Shown here piece by piece: positions 33,781 through 42,432 of a stretch of 64,000 bases of DNA; positions within the stretch are counted from its first letter, which is position 1, and the number at the start of each line of letters is the position of its first letter. The stretch is from positions 62,001 through 126,000 of the forward strand of contig NZ_JYLK01000015.1 of NCBI RefSeq assembly GCF_001439805.1. Reading direction: 5' to 3'. Below the pieces are notes generated by a model. The model searched no databases. It was not told where the DNA came from and saw only the letters and a program-made list of their open reading frames with translations. The stretch is from Pseudomonas trivialis. Lineage in GTDB: Bacteria; Pseudomonadota; Gammaproteobacteria; Pseudomonadales; Pseudomonadaceae. A program made the translations under genes and the position numbers.

Positions 33781-33838
33781 TTGAATCTCGACTTGCGGCA
33801 AGTAGAATGCCACGCCCCGGCGAAGGACTGCCAGACCA

Positions 33839-33860
33839 AACCTATAAGAAATACTAGGTT
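33839..33860. promoter_or_regulatory. perfect lux box upstream of second peptidase/ABC operon
   Basis: AACCTA-N10-TAGGTT is an exact 22-base dyad of lux-box size and spacing. It lies 59 bases upstream of the LuxR start (minus strand) and 82 bases upstream of the peptidase-transporter operon (plus strand), so it could serve both. Confidence 0.7.
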
Positions 33861-33942
33861 ATGGACACGCGGCATCCTCGGTAGTGTTGGCCTGATCAGC
33901 GGCCACTGCCAGCCAGGCCGATACCACACAAGGAATGTACGC

Positions 33943-34830
33943 ATGTGGCATGAAATTGCCCCCGACCAGCAATACAACGTGCAAGTCGACGGCCACAACC
34001 TCGTGGTCTACAGCTTTGGCGAAGGCGATGAGGTGTTGCTGTGCCTCAACGGCGGCCCGGGCCTGCCGTGTGACTACTTGCGCGACGCCCATGGCTGGCT
34101 CAAGGACCATAACCTGCGAGTGGTTGCATTCGACCAGCTTGGCACGGGCGCTTCTGCCAGACCCACCGACGTCTCCTTGTGGGAAATCGGCCGTTATGTC
34201 GAGGAAGTCGAAACCGTACGCCAAACCCTGGGCCTGGGCCGTGTGCACATGCTCGGCCATTCCTGGGGCGGCTGGCTCGCCATCGAATACGCCATTCATT
34301 ACCCGCACGCGCTGAAAAGCCTGATCCTGGAAAATACCGTCGGCGACATCCCGCACCTGTCCCAGGAGCTGCAACGCCTGCGCGGCGCTCTCGGCAGCGA
34401 GACCGTGGCGATGATGCAGCGCCACGAAGCCATGGGCACCCTCGACCACCCGCAGTACCAGGCCGCAATCACCTTGCTCAACTATCGCCATGTGTGCCGT
34501 CTGGACGAGTGGCCGGAACCGGTCAAACGCTCCCTTGGCGACTGGAACATGGGGCCTTACGAAACCATGCAGGGCCCCAACGAATTCCTCTATATCGGCA
34601 ACCTCAAGGACTGGAACCGCCTTGAGCAGATGGCCGCGTTCAGCATGCCGATCCTGATCACCACCGGCCAGCACGATGAACTCACGCCGGCCTGCGCCCT
34701 GCGCATGAAACTGGCGGCCCGGCATGCCGAGTTGCATGTGTTCCCCAACAGCAGCCATATGCCGTTCTACGAAGAACCCCTGGCGTATTTTCCGGTGCTG
34801 CTGGACTTTCTCGCGCGTCATCGAGGCTGA
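33943..34830 (+). CDS. second proline iminopeptidase-family hydrolase
   Basis: A 295-residue paralogue of the first peptidase: NGGPGLPCDYL (oxyanion hole), FDQLGTGAS, GHSWGG (nucleophile Ser), TGQHDELTP (Asp) and SSHMPFYEE (His). AAGGAATG is placed for the ATG at 33943; the frame stays open to 33781 but crosses the lux box, so the longer start is rejected. It is the first gene of the peptide transporter operon, three bases from the next gene, which suggests that it processes the imported peptide or amide. Confidence 0.88.
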   Translation: MWHEIAPDQQYNVQVDGHNLVVYSFGEGDEVLLCLNGGPGLPCDYLRDAHGWLKDHNLRVVAFDQLGTGASARPTDVSLWEIGRYVEEVETVRQTLGLGRVHMLGHSWGGWLAIEYAIHYPHALKSLILENTVGDIPHLSQELQRLRGALGSETVAMMQRHEAMGTLDHPQYQAAITLLNYRHVCRLDEWPEPVKRSLGDWNMGPYETMQGPNEFLYIGNLKDWNRLEQMAAFSMPILITTGQHDELTPACALRMKLAARHAELHVFPNSSHMPFYEEPLAYFPVLLDFLARHRG

Positions 34831-34833
34831 CGG

Positions 34834-35781
34834 ATGAACCTTGCGCGCTACCGTTTCGTGCTGTCCCGGCCGCTGCAATTGCTGCCGGTGCTGTTTGGCA
34901 TCAGCCTGATCACCTTTGTGCTGGTGCGCTCGATCCCCGGTGACCCGGCGCGGGCCTTGCTCGGCTCGCGCAGCACGCCGGATGCGTTGCTGAAGATTCG
35001 CGCGCAGTTCGGCCTCGACCAGCCGCTGTGGCTGCAATATTTCTACTTCCTGAAAAACCTGCTCAAGGGCGACCTCGGCCAGTCCCTGCTGTACAAGGTC
35101 GATGCCCTGAAGCTGATCGTGACCCGCATCGAACCGACCCTGGTGCTGGTGCTCGGCAGCGTGCTGCTGGCGCTGCTGATCGCGGTGCCGCTGGCCACGG
35201 TGGCGGCGCGCCGCAAAGGCGGCTGGGCGGACAACCTGATCCGCGTGTTCACCACGCTGGGCCTGGGCATGCCGGCGTTCTGGCTGGGCCTGATGCTGAT
35301 TCTTGTGCTGAGCGTGCAATGGGGGCTGTTCCCGGTGTCCGGTTACGGCCGTACCTGGCTGGACAAGGCGCACCACATGGTGCTGCCGTGCCTGACCATT
35401 GCCCTGGCGCTCTCGGCGGTGCTGGTGCGCAACCTGCGGGCGAGCATGTTGATGGAATTGCAGGCCGACCATGTCACCGCCGCCCGGGCCCGCGGGCTGT
35501 CGGAAGCGGCGGTGTTTCGCCGGCATGTGCTGCCCAATTCCCTGGTGCCGGCGGTCAACCTGCTGGCGGTGAATATCGGCTGGTTGATCAGTGGCACGGT
35601 GGTGATCGAAAGCCTGTTCGCCATTCCCGGCATCGGCCAGTTGCTGGTACGCGGCATTTTTACCCGCGATTACATGGTGGTGCAGGGCGTGGCGATGGTG
35701 CTGGCGTGCGCGACGGTGCTGGTCAACTTCATCGCGGACGTAGTGACCGTGACCCTCGACCCACGGGTGAAGATGCAATGA
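34834..35781 (+). CDS. peptide ABC transporter permease (DppB/OppB type)
   Basis: A 315-residue inner-membrane permease. The N terminus RPLQLLPVLFGISLITFVLVRSIPGDPARALLG and the EAA loop (HVTAARARGLSEAAVFRRHVLPNSLVPAVNLLAVNIG) are those of the DppB family. Six helices are predicted. It starts three bases after the peptidase stop and overlaps the next permease by four bases. Confidence 0.9.
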   Translation: MNLARYRFVLSRPLQLLPVLFGISLITFVLVRSIPGDPARALLGSRSTPDALLKIRAQFGLDQPLWLQYFYFLKNLLKGDLGQSLLYKVDALKLIVTRIEPTLVLVLGSVLLALLIAVPLATVAARRKGGWADNLIRVFTTLGLGMPAFWLGLMLILVLSVQWGLFPVSGYGRTWLDKAHHMVLPCLTIALALSAVLVRNLRASMLMELQADHVTAARARGLSEAAVFRRHVLPNSLVPAVNLLAVNIGWLISGTVVIESLFAIPGIGQLLVRGIFTRDYMVVQGVAMVLACATVLVNFIADVVTVTLDPRVKMQ

Positions 35782-36635
35782 GCAGCCCGCCGATGATTGC
35801 GCCATGGCGGCTGCGCCTGCGGCTGGGCTTTCGCAATGGCCGGCTGACCGCCGCGTGGGGGCTGCTGATATTGCTGGTGTGGCTGGCCCTGGCGGTCTTT
35901 GCGCCCTGGCTCGCACCCTATGACCCGATTGCGCAGAACACCGAATTCAGCCTGCTGGCGCCGAGCCTGGCGCACCCGTTCGGCACCGACAACTATGGGC
36001 GCGACATCCTGTCCCGGGTGATCTGGGGCGCGCGGATTGACCTGCAACTGGCCATTGTCGGCGTGATCTTCCCGTTCATGATCGGCACCTTCGTCGGCGC
36101 AGTGTCCGGCTATATCGGCGGGCGCTTCGACAGCGTCTGCATGCGTGTGATCGACGTGGTCCTGGCGTTTCCGTTTTTGGTGCTGATGCTGGCGATCATG
36201 GCCATCCTCGGCCCGGGCCTGAAGAGTTTTTATATCGCCATGGCGCTGGTGGGCTGGGTGTCGTACGCGCGGCTGATTCGCTCGCAGATTCTGGTGCTCA
36301 AGGAAAGCGAATTTGCCCTGGCTGCCAGAAGCCTGGGCTTTGGCCATGGGCGCATCCTGTTCCGGCATTTGCTGCCCAACGCGATGTTTGGCTCGATTGT
36401 GTTTTCCATGTCGGATGCGGTGCTGGTGCTGCTCAACGGCGCCGCCGTGAGTTACCTGGGCCTGGGCGTGCAGCCGCCGACGGCCGAGTGGGGCACCATG
36501 GTCGCCGAAGGGCAGGCATTCATCACCACGGCCTGGTGGATCTGCACCTTTCCGGGCTTGGCCATTGTGACCCTGGCCATGGGGTTCAGCCTGCTGGCCG
36601 ACGGCGTGGCGCAGGTATTGGGAGAGCGCACATGA
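35778..36635 (+). CDS. peptide ABC transporter permease (DppC/OppC type)
   Basis: A 285-residue second permease. LAPSLAHPFGTDNYGRDILSRVIWGARIDL is the conserved DppC entrance segment, and ALAARSLGFGHGRILFRHLLPNAMFGSIV is the EAA loop. ATGA overlaps couple it to both neighbours. A longer open frame reaching 35028 on the same strand is a shadow over the previous gene. Confidence 0.9.
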   Translation: MSSPPMIAPWRLRLRLGFRNGRLTAAWGLLILLVWLALAVFAPWLAPYDPIAQNTEFSLLAPSLAHPFGTDNYGRDILSRVIWGARIDLQLAIVGVIFPFMIGTFVGAVSGYIGGRFDSVCMRVIDVVLAFPFLVLMLAIMAILGPGLKSFYIAMALVGWVSYARLIRSQILVLKESEFALAARSLGFGHGRILFRHLLPNAMFGSIVFSMSDAVLVLLNGAAVSYLGLGVQPPTAEWGTMVAEGQAFITTAWWICTFPGLAIVTLAMGFSLLADGVAQVLGERT

Positions 36636-37588
36636 GCCTGCTGCAGGTGCGCGACCTCAGCGTGATCGCCAGCAATGCGGGGCGCGATGTCACGCTGGTG
36701 GACCGCGTGTCCTTCGATCTGGCCGAAGGCGAAATCCTCGGCCTGGTGGGCGAGAGCGGCTCGGGCAAGACCCTGGCCTGTCGCGGCCTGATGCGCCTGC
36801 TGCCGTCGCCGAACCTGCGGGTGCAAGGCGGCGCCGTGCGGCTGGCCGGTCAGGACCTGCTGGCGCTTGACGATGCCGGCATGCGCGCGGTGCGTGGCGG
36901 ACAACTGGGCATGATCTTCCAGAATCCCAGCAGCCATCTGGACCCGTTGATGCGCATTGGCGAACAGATCGCCGAGGGCATTCGACTGCATCAGGGGGCG
37001 TCGAAAAAGGAAGCCCGTTTGCAGACCATCGAGGTGTTGCGCCAGGTGGGCATTCCCGACCCGCAGGCGCGGGTCGACAACTTTCCCCATGAGTTTTCCG
37101 GCGGCATGCGTCAGCGCGCAATGATCGCCGTGGCCCTGGGCTGCAACCCGAAGGTGCTGATCGCCGACGAGCCGACCACGGCGCTCGACGTGACGGTACA
37201 GGCACAGATCCTGCGCCTGTTGCTGGACCTGCGTGACACGCGCGGCCTGTCGATCATCATGATTACCCACGACCTCGGCGTGGTGGCGCAGACCTGTGAC
37301 GCCATCGCGGTGATGTATGCCGGGCGCCTGTGCGAACACGGCAGCAAGTACGAGCTGCTGGCCCGTCCGCAGCACCCGTACACCGCCGGCCTGATCGACT
37401 GCCAGCCCGCCCGCAGCAGCGGCCACGCGTTGCTGCGCACCATCCCCGGCCAGCCGCCGTTGCTGGATGCGCTGCCGCCCGGTTGCCGTTTCAACCCACG
37501 CTGCCCGCAGGTGGGCACGTTATGCACCGACGTGCTGCCCGAAGGCGCGCGGGTGGCGTGTCACTATCCACTGGGAGAGCGCCCATGA
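36632..37588 (+). CDS. peptide ABC transporter ATP-binding protein (DppD type)
   Basis: A 318-residue ATPase: Walker A GESGSGKT, signature FSGGMRQRAMIAVAL, Walker B VLIADEPTTALDVTVQAQ and switch His in MITHDLGVVAQ. The C-terminal oligopeptide-transporter extension carries CRFNPRCPQVGTLC, a Cys-rich motif as in DppD/OppD. The four-base ATGA overlap with the permease shows coupling. Confidence 0.9.
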   Translation: MSLLQVRDLSVIASNAGRDVTLVDRVSFDLAEGEILGLVGESGSGKTLACRGLMRLLPSPNLRVQGGAVRLAGQDLLALDDAGMRAVRGGQLGMIFQNPSSHLDPLMRIGEQIAEGIRLHQGASKKEARLQTIEVLRQVGIPDPQARVDNFPHEFSGGMRQRAMIAVALGCNPKVLIADEPTTALDVTVQAQILRLLLDLRDTRGLSIIMITHDLGVVAQTCDAIAVMYAGRLCEHGSKYELLARPQHPYTAGLIDCQPARSSGHALLRTIPGQPPLLDALPPGCRFNPRCPQVGTLCTDVLPEGARVACHYPLGERP

Positions 37589-38556
37589 GCCTGCTGCAGA
37601 TCAAGGACCTGGAGGTGAAGTTTGCCGCGTCCGGCACGGGCGTGTTCGGCTTGAACAAGCAGTGGGTGAGGGCGGTGAACGGGGTGTCGCTGAACCTGGA
37701 AGCGGGGCAAACCCTCGGTCTGGTGGGCGAGTCCGGCAGCGGTAAAAGCACCCTGGGCCGTGCAATCCTGCACCTCAATCCAATCAGTGGTGGTCAGGTG
37801 CTGTTTGATGGCATCGACATGGCCCACGGCAGCGCCATCGACATCGCCCGCCTGCGCCATGAAACCGCGATGATCTTCCAGGACCCGTACGCGGCGTTGA
37901 ACCCGCGCCACACCATCGGTGAAACCCTTGCCGAAGTCTTGCGGGTGCAGCGCAAGGTCGCGCCGCCGCAGATCCCGGCGCGCGTGAATGAATTGCTCGA
38001 CCTGGTCGGCCTGCGCCCCGAGCTGGCGTCACGCAAGCCTGGCGCCCTCAGCGGCGGCCAGTGCCAACGCGTCGGCATCGCCCGCGCGCTGGCGGTGGAG
38101 CCGCGCCTGATTATCGCCGATGAGTGCGTGGCGGCGCTGGATGTGTCGATCCAGGGCCAGATCATCAACCTGCTGCTGGAACTGCAACAGCGCATGAACC
38201 TGGCGATTCTGTTTATCGCCCACGACCTCGCCATCGTGCGCCGCCTGTGCGATCGCGTGGCGGTGATGTACCTGGGCAAGATCGTGGAAGAAGGGCCGGT
38301 GGAAGCCGTGTTCACCGCCCCCCGTCATCCGTATACGGCAGCGCTGATCCAGGCGATCCCGGAGATCGATCCTCACCGGCCGTTACCTGCCGAGCCGCTG
38401 CCGGGCGAGCCACCCAGCCCGCTGAACCTGCCCGACGGCTGCGCGTTTCACCCGCGTTGCCGGCATGCGCGGGCCATGTGTTCCGTGGTGTTGCCGCCCA
38501 CCCATTTCCTGCACGAGCATCGGTACAGTTGCGTGCTTGAAGAACCTTTGCTTTGA
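37585..38556 (+). CDS. peptide ABC transporter ATP-binding protein (DppF type)
   Basis: A 323-residue partner ATPase: Walker A GESGSGKST, signature LSGGQCQRVGIARAL, Walker B LIIADECVAALDVSIQGQ (Cys replaces the usual Pro after Asp-Glu), and C-terminal CAFHPRCRHARAMC. It begins with the same nucleotide stretch as the previous ATPase (GGGAGAGCGC then ATGAGCCTGCTGCAG), a duplicated initiation region. Confidence 0.9.
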   Translation: MSLLQIKDLEVKFAASGTGVFGLNKQWVRAVNGVSLNLEAGQTLGLVGESGSGKSTLGRAILHLNPISGGQVLFDGIDMAHGSAIDIARLRHETAMIFQDPYAALNPRHTIGETLAEVLRVQRKVAPPQIPARVNELLDLVGLRPELASRKPGALSGGQCQRVGIARALAVEPRLIIADECVAALDVSIQGQIINLLLELQQRMNLAILFIAHDLAIVRRLCDRVAVMYLGKIVEEGPVEAVFTAPRHPYTAALIQAIPEIDPHRPLPAEPLPGEPPSPLNLPDGCAFHPRCRHARAMCSVVLPPTHFLHEHRYSCVLEEPLL

Positions 38557-38590
38557 CCCCCCCTGCCATTCATAGACAAGGAGTTATGAC

Positions 38591-40105
38591 ATGCACTCAC
38601 GCCCTTTGAAGTTGCTTGCCGCCGCCACATTGACCGCCTGGTCCCTCACCGCCGGGCTGGCCCAGGCCGCCGGGGTGCTGACCATCGGCTGCCGCGAGGA
38701 CAGCACCACGTTCGACCCGATCAAGAGCGCGCAGAACCGCGACACCTGGGTGTTCGCCAACGTCTACGACACCCTGGTGCGGGTGGATAACCTGGGCACC
38801 AAGATGGAACCTGGCCTGGCCGAAAGCTGGGAGATTTCCAGAGACGGCTTGACCTACACCTTCAAGCTGCGTGACGCGAAATTCTCCGACGGCTCGGCCA
38901 TCACCGCTGCCGACGCGGCCTTCAGCCTGCTGCGCATCCGTGACAACAAAGCCTCACTGTGGGCCGACCCGTTCAACCTGATCAACACCGCCAAGGCCGC
39001 CGATGCGAAAACCCTGGTCGTCACCTTGAAGACCCCGGCCGTGGCCTTCCTTTCGCAGCTGGCGTCGCCAACCGTTTCGATCCTGTCGGAAAAAGCCATG
39101 ACCGAGATGGGCGAAGACGCCTACTCGGAAAACCCGGTGACCTCCGGTGCGTTCACCGTGGACGAGTGGCGCAAGGGCGACCGTGTGATCCTGAAAAAGA
39201 ACCCGAATTTCTGGCAGGCCAAAAACGTCAGCCTCGATGGCGTGGAATGGGTGTCGGTGACCGACGACAACACGCGCATGCGCATGGTGCAGAACAACGA
39301 GCTGGACACGGCGATCTTCGTCCCGTTTTCACGGGTTGAAGAGCTGAAGAAAGACAACAACGTAGTGATCCACGCCGACCCGTCCACCCGTGAAGATCAC
39401 CTGCTGATCAACCACGCCCACGGCCTGCTGGCCAAACAGCAGGTCCGGGAAGCGCTGGACATGGCCATCGACAAGCAGTCGCTGGTGAAGGCCGCCACGT
39501 ACGGTCAGGGCACCGTGGCCTATTCCTACATTCCGAAGGGCTCGCTGTACCACTACGCCGACAACCTGCAACGCCCGTACGACCCGACCGCCGCCAAAAA
39601 GCTGCTGGAAGCGGCCGGTGCCAAGGACTTGAAGCTCAACTACGTGGTCAACGCCGGCAACGAAGCCGACGAGCAGATTGCGGTGATCATCAAGGACCAG
39701 TTGGCCAAGGTCGGCGTCACCGCCAACCTGCAGAAGGTCGACCCGACCCAGAGCTGGCAGATGCTGGTGGACGGTGAATACGATATTTCGGTGATGTACT
39801 GGACCAACGATATCCTCGACCCGGACCAGAAGACCACCTTCGTGCTGGGCCACGACACCAACCAGAACTACATGACCCGCTACAAGAACGACAAGGTCAG
39901 GGAACTGGTAGCCGCCGCGCGGATCGAGGCTGACCCGGTCAAGCGCGAGCAGATGTATGTCGAGTTGCAGAAGTTGGCGAAACAGGACGTGAACTGGATC
40001 GATCTGTATTACAGCCCCTACATCAATATCTCGCGCAAGAACGTGAGCAACTTCCTGCAAAACCCGCTGGGCCGCTTCACCCTCGAAGAAGTGGTGAAGA
40101 ACTGA
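38591..40105 (+). CDS. peptide ABC transporter substrate-binding protein (family 5)
   Basis: A 504-residue periplasmic binding protein. Signal peptide ends near GLAQA|AGVLTIG; CREDSTTFDPIKSAQNRDTW and MEPGLAESWEISRDGLTYTFKLRDAKFSDGS are SBP_bac_5 blocks. AAGGAG is seven bases before the ATG. As last gene of the operon it supplies specificity; the family binds di- and oligopeptides but also amides and opine-like compounds. By analogy with the Aap transporter of PipR systems it could deliver the plant signal. Confidence 0.9.
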   Translation: MHSRPLKLLAAATLTAWSLTAGLAQAAGVLTIGCREDSTTFDPIKSAQNRDTWVFANVYDTLVRVDNLGTKMEPGLAESWEISRDGLTYTFKLRDAKFSDGSAITAADAAFSLLRIRDNKASLWADPFNLINTAKAADAKTLVVTLKTPAVAFLSQLASPTVSILSEKAMTEMGEDAYSENPVTSGAFTVDEWRKGDRVILKKNPNFWQAKNVSLDGVEWVSVTDDNTRMRMVQNNELDTAIFVPFSRVEELKKDNNVVIHADPSTREDHLLINHAHGLLAKQQVREALDMAIDKQSLVKAATYGQGTVAYSYIPKGSLYHYADNLQRPYDPTAAKKLLEAAGAKDLKLNYVVNAGNEADEQIAVIIKDQLAKVGVTANLQKVDPTQSWQMLVDGEYDISVMYWTNDILDPDQKTTFVLGHDTNQNYMTRYKNDKVRELVAAARIEADPVKREQMYVELQKLAKQDVNWIDLYYSPYINISRKNVSNFLQNPLGRFTLEEVVKN

Positions 40106-40132
40106 CCTTGCATGCCCGATGTGACAGGGTAC

Positions 40133-40153
40133 CTGTGGCGAGCGGGCTTGCCA
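40133..40153. repeat. REP-like fragment of a second type
   Basis: CTGTGGCGAGCGGGCTTGCC is the conserved half of another short repeat common in P. fluorescens; the partner arm is not present. Confidence 0.45.
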
Positions 40154-40176
40154 CAAAGCTCCCTCCCAAACTGGGA

Positions 40177-40917
40177 TTACTGCGCGTCGAATGCCTGCCC
40201 GCTCACCCCGGCGCTGTCCGGGCCCATCAGGTACAGGTACACCGGCATGATCTCTTCCGGTGCCGGCCTGTCCATTGGATTTTCTCCCGGGTACGCCTGG
40301 GCGCGCATGCTGGTGCGGGTGCCGCCTGGGTTGATGCTGTTGGCGCGTACGGCCGCCACGTCTTCCAGCTCATCGGCCAGGGTTTGCATCAAGCCTTCGG
40401 TGGCGAACTTCGACACCCCATAGGCGCCCCAATAGGCCCGGCCCTTGCGTCCGACGCTGCTGGAGGTGAACACCACCGACGCATCCTGGGACAGCTTGAG
40501 CAGTGGCAGCATGGCGCGGGTCAACATGAACATCGCGTTGACGTTCACCTGCATCACCTGCATGAAGTGTTCGCCGGACAACTGTTCGAGCGGCGTGCGC
40601 GGGCCGATGATGGACGCGTTGTGCAACAGACCGTCGAGGCGGCCGAAGGCCTTTTCGATCATCACGGCCAGCTCATCGTATTGATGGGGCAGGGCGGTCT
40701 CCAGGTTGAACGGGATCACCACCGGTTGTGGCTGGCCGGCGGCTTCGATGTGGTCATACACCTCGGCCAGGTTGGCTTCGGTCTTGCCCAGCAACAGCAC
40801 GGTGGCGCCGTGGGCCGCATAGGTTTTCGCCGCTGCAGCGCCGATCCCGCGACCGGCACCGGTTACCAGGATCACCCGGCCTTTGAGCAGTTCCGGGCGT
40901 GCTGAGTAATCAAACAT
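40177..40917 (-). CDS. YciK-family short-chain oxidoreductase
   Basis: A 246-residue SDR: cofactor site VTGAGRGIGAAAA, the LLHNASIIGPR segment (NAG equivalent), catalytic Ser and YGVSK (YxxxK). MFDYSARPELLKGRVILVTG matches YciK. A TTG two codons upstream was rejected. It forms a convergent-free string with mupP, ubiG and the deaminase, the PA3173-PA3170 order. The physiological substrate is not known. Confidence 0.88.
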   Translation of the reverse strand: MFDYSARPELLKGRVILVTGAGRGIGAAAAKTYAAHGATVLLLGKTEANLAEVYDHIEAAGQPQPVVIPFNLETALPHQYDELAVMIEKAFGRLDGLLHNASIIGPRTPLEQLSGEHFMQVMQVNVNAMFMLTRAMLPLLKLSQDASVVFTSSSVGRKGRAYWGAYGVSKFATEGLMQTLADELEDVAAVRANSINPGGTRTSMRAQAYPGENPMDRPAPEEIMPVYLYLMGPDSAGVSGQAFDAQ

Positions 40918-40995
40918 AAACAACCTCGACTGTTAAAACACTGACGATCACCCTCCCACACTGGATGTTCATGGGGCAACAAGACCTTGCAACAC

Positions 40996-41667
40996 TCAGC
41001 AGCTGCACAGCGCGTTATCCAGCACCTTGCGCAGTTCCAGCGGGTGGTCCACCACCACATCCGCGCCCCAGTGACGCGGGTTGTCGTCCGGGTGGATATA
41101 GCCATAGGTGACCGCAGCGGTACGCGTGCCGGCATCACGGCCGGATTCGATATCGCGCAGGTCATCGCCCACGAACAGCACGCTGGCCGGGTCGAGGTCG
41201 AGCATCTTGCACGCCAGGATCAGCGGCTCCGGGTCCGGTTTGCTGTTTTTCACGTGGTCCGGGCAGATCAGCAAGGCCGAACGCTCGGCCAGGCCCAGTT
41301 GCTGCATGATCGGCTCGGCGAAGCGCAGCGGCTTGTTGGTGACCACGCCCCAGATCAATTTGGACTTCTCGATGTCCTGCAGCAATTGCTCCATGCCGTC
41401 GAACAGCTTGCTGTGGATGGCGCAGCCCTTGAGGTAACGCTCAAGGAATTCCTGGCGCAGGTCTTCAAAGCCTGGAGACTCCGGGTCCATCGAGAAGGTC
41501 ACCGCGACCATCGCTCGCGCGCCGCCGGAGATTTCATCACGCACATGCTCGGGGTTGATCGGCGCCAGGCCGCGGTCGGCGCGCATGGCCTGGCAGATGG
41601 CGATAAAGTCCGGCGCGGTGTCCAGCAGGGTACCGTCCATATCGAAGAGAACCGCTCGCAGCTTCAC
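40996..41667 (-). CDS. mupP: N-acetylmuramic acid 6-phosphate phosphatase
   Basis: A 223-residue HAD phosphatase, motif I LFDMDGTLLDTA, motif II VVTNK, motif III KPDPEPL and motif IV VGDDLRDIESG. It looks like Gph, but the position next to ubiG equals PA3172, established as MupP, which dephosphorylates MurNAc-6-P in the Pseudomonas cell-wall recycling pathway leading to UDP-MurNAc. It starts four bases after the ubiG stop. Confidence 0.88.
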   Translation of the reverse strand: MKLRAVLFDMDGTLLDTAPDFIAICQAMRADRGLAPINPEHVRDEISGGARAMVAVTFSMDPESPGFEDLRQEFLERYLKGCAIHSKLFDGMEQLLQDIEKSKLIWGVVTNKPLRFAEPIMQQLGLAERSALLICPDHVKNSKPDPEPLILACKMLDLDPASVLFVGDDLRDIESGRDAGTRTAAVTYGYIHPDDNPRHWGADVVVDHPLELRKVLDNALCSC

Positions 41668-41671
41668 AGGC

Positions 41672-42370
41672 TCACTCCTCGCGCAGGGTCTGGATCATGT
41701 AGTTGACGTCAACGTCGTTGGCCAGCTTGTAGTGCTTGGTCAGCGGGTTGTAGGTCAAGCCGATGATGTCCTTGACGGTCAGGCCGGCCTGACGACTCCA
41801 GGCACCCAGTTCGCTCGGGCGGATGAATTTCTTGAAGTCATGGGTGCCGCGCGGCAGCAGCTTCATGATGTATTCGGCGCCGATGATCGCGAACAGGTAG
41901 GCCTTGGGGTTGCGGTTGATGGTGGAGAAGAACACCTGTCCGCCGGGCTTGACCATGCGGAAACAGGCGCGGATCACCGACGACGGGTCCGGCACGTGTT
42001 CCAGCATCTCAAGGCAGGTGACCACGTCGAACTGCTCGGGCATCTCTTCGGCCAGGGCTTCGGCGGTGATCTGCCGGTATTCCACGCTCACACCGGACTC
42101 CAACTGATGCAGCTGGGCCACGGCCAGCGGCGCTTCGCCCATGTCGATGCCGGTCACAGTGGCGCCGCGCAGGGCCATGGCTTCACTGAGGATGCCGCCG
42201 CCGCAGCCCACGTCCAGCACCTTCTTGCCGGCCAGGTTGACGCGTTCATCAATCCAGTTGACCCGCAGGGGGTTGATGTCGTGCAGGGGTTTGAATTCGC
42301 TTTCGCGGTCCCACCAGCGATGGGCCAGGGCTTCGAATTTGGCGATTTCGGCGTGGTCGACGTTGCTCAT
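41672..42370 (-). CDS. ubiG: bifunctional ubiquinone biosynthesis O-methyltransferase
   Basis: A 232-residue SAM enzyme methylating two hydroxyls in ubiquinone synthesis. SAM motif VLDVGCGGGILSEAMALRGATVTGID is at about residues 51-76, and EMLEHVPDPSSVI is the post-motif. MSNVDHAEIAKFEALAHRWW is the standard N terminus, with AGAGG upstream; 15 further in-frame codons were rejected. Confidence 0.95.
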   Translation of the reverse strand: MSNVDHAEIAKFEALAHRWWDRESEFKPLHDINPLRVNWIDERVNLAGKKVLDVGCGGGILSEAMALRGATVTGIDMGEAPLAVAQLHQLESGVSVEYRQITAEALAEEMPEQFDVVTCLEMLEHVPDPSSVIRACFRMVKPGGQVFFSTINRNPKAYLFAIIGAEYIMKLLPRGTHDFKKFIRPSELGAWSRQAGLTVKDIIGLTYNPLTKHYKLANDVDVNYMIQTLREE

Positions 42371-42432
42371 GGTCAATCCTCTGAATCTGATAATCGGTTG
42401 GTCGGTGCTGGACATGCGGTCCAGCCCCTTCG

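Noticed and set aside
33781..33942. N-terminal extension of the second peptidase
   Set aside because: It would read through the lux box and the promoter area; the ATG at 33943 has a good SD and the normal Pip start.
35028..35777. Upstream extension of the DppC-type frame
   Set aside because: It overlaps the DppB-type gene entirely; the ATG at 35778 sits in a typical ATGA overlap and gives the family length.
33859..35916. 685-codon frame antisense to the second peptidase and DppB-type genes
   Set aside because: Rich in Gln, His and Arg, overlapping genes with clear motifs on the plus strand.
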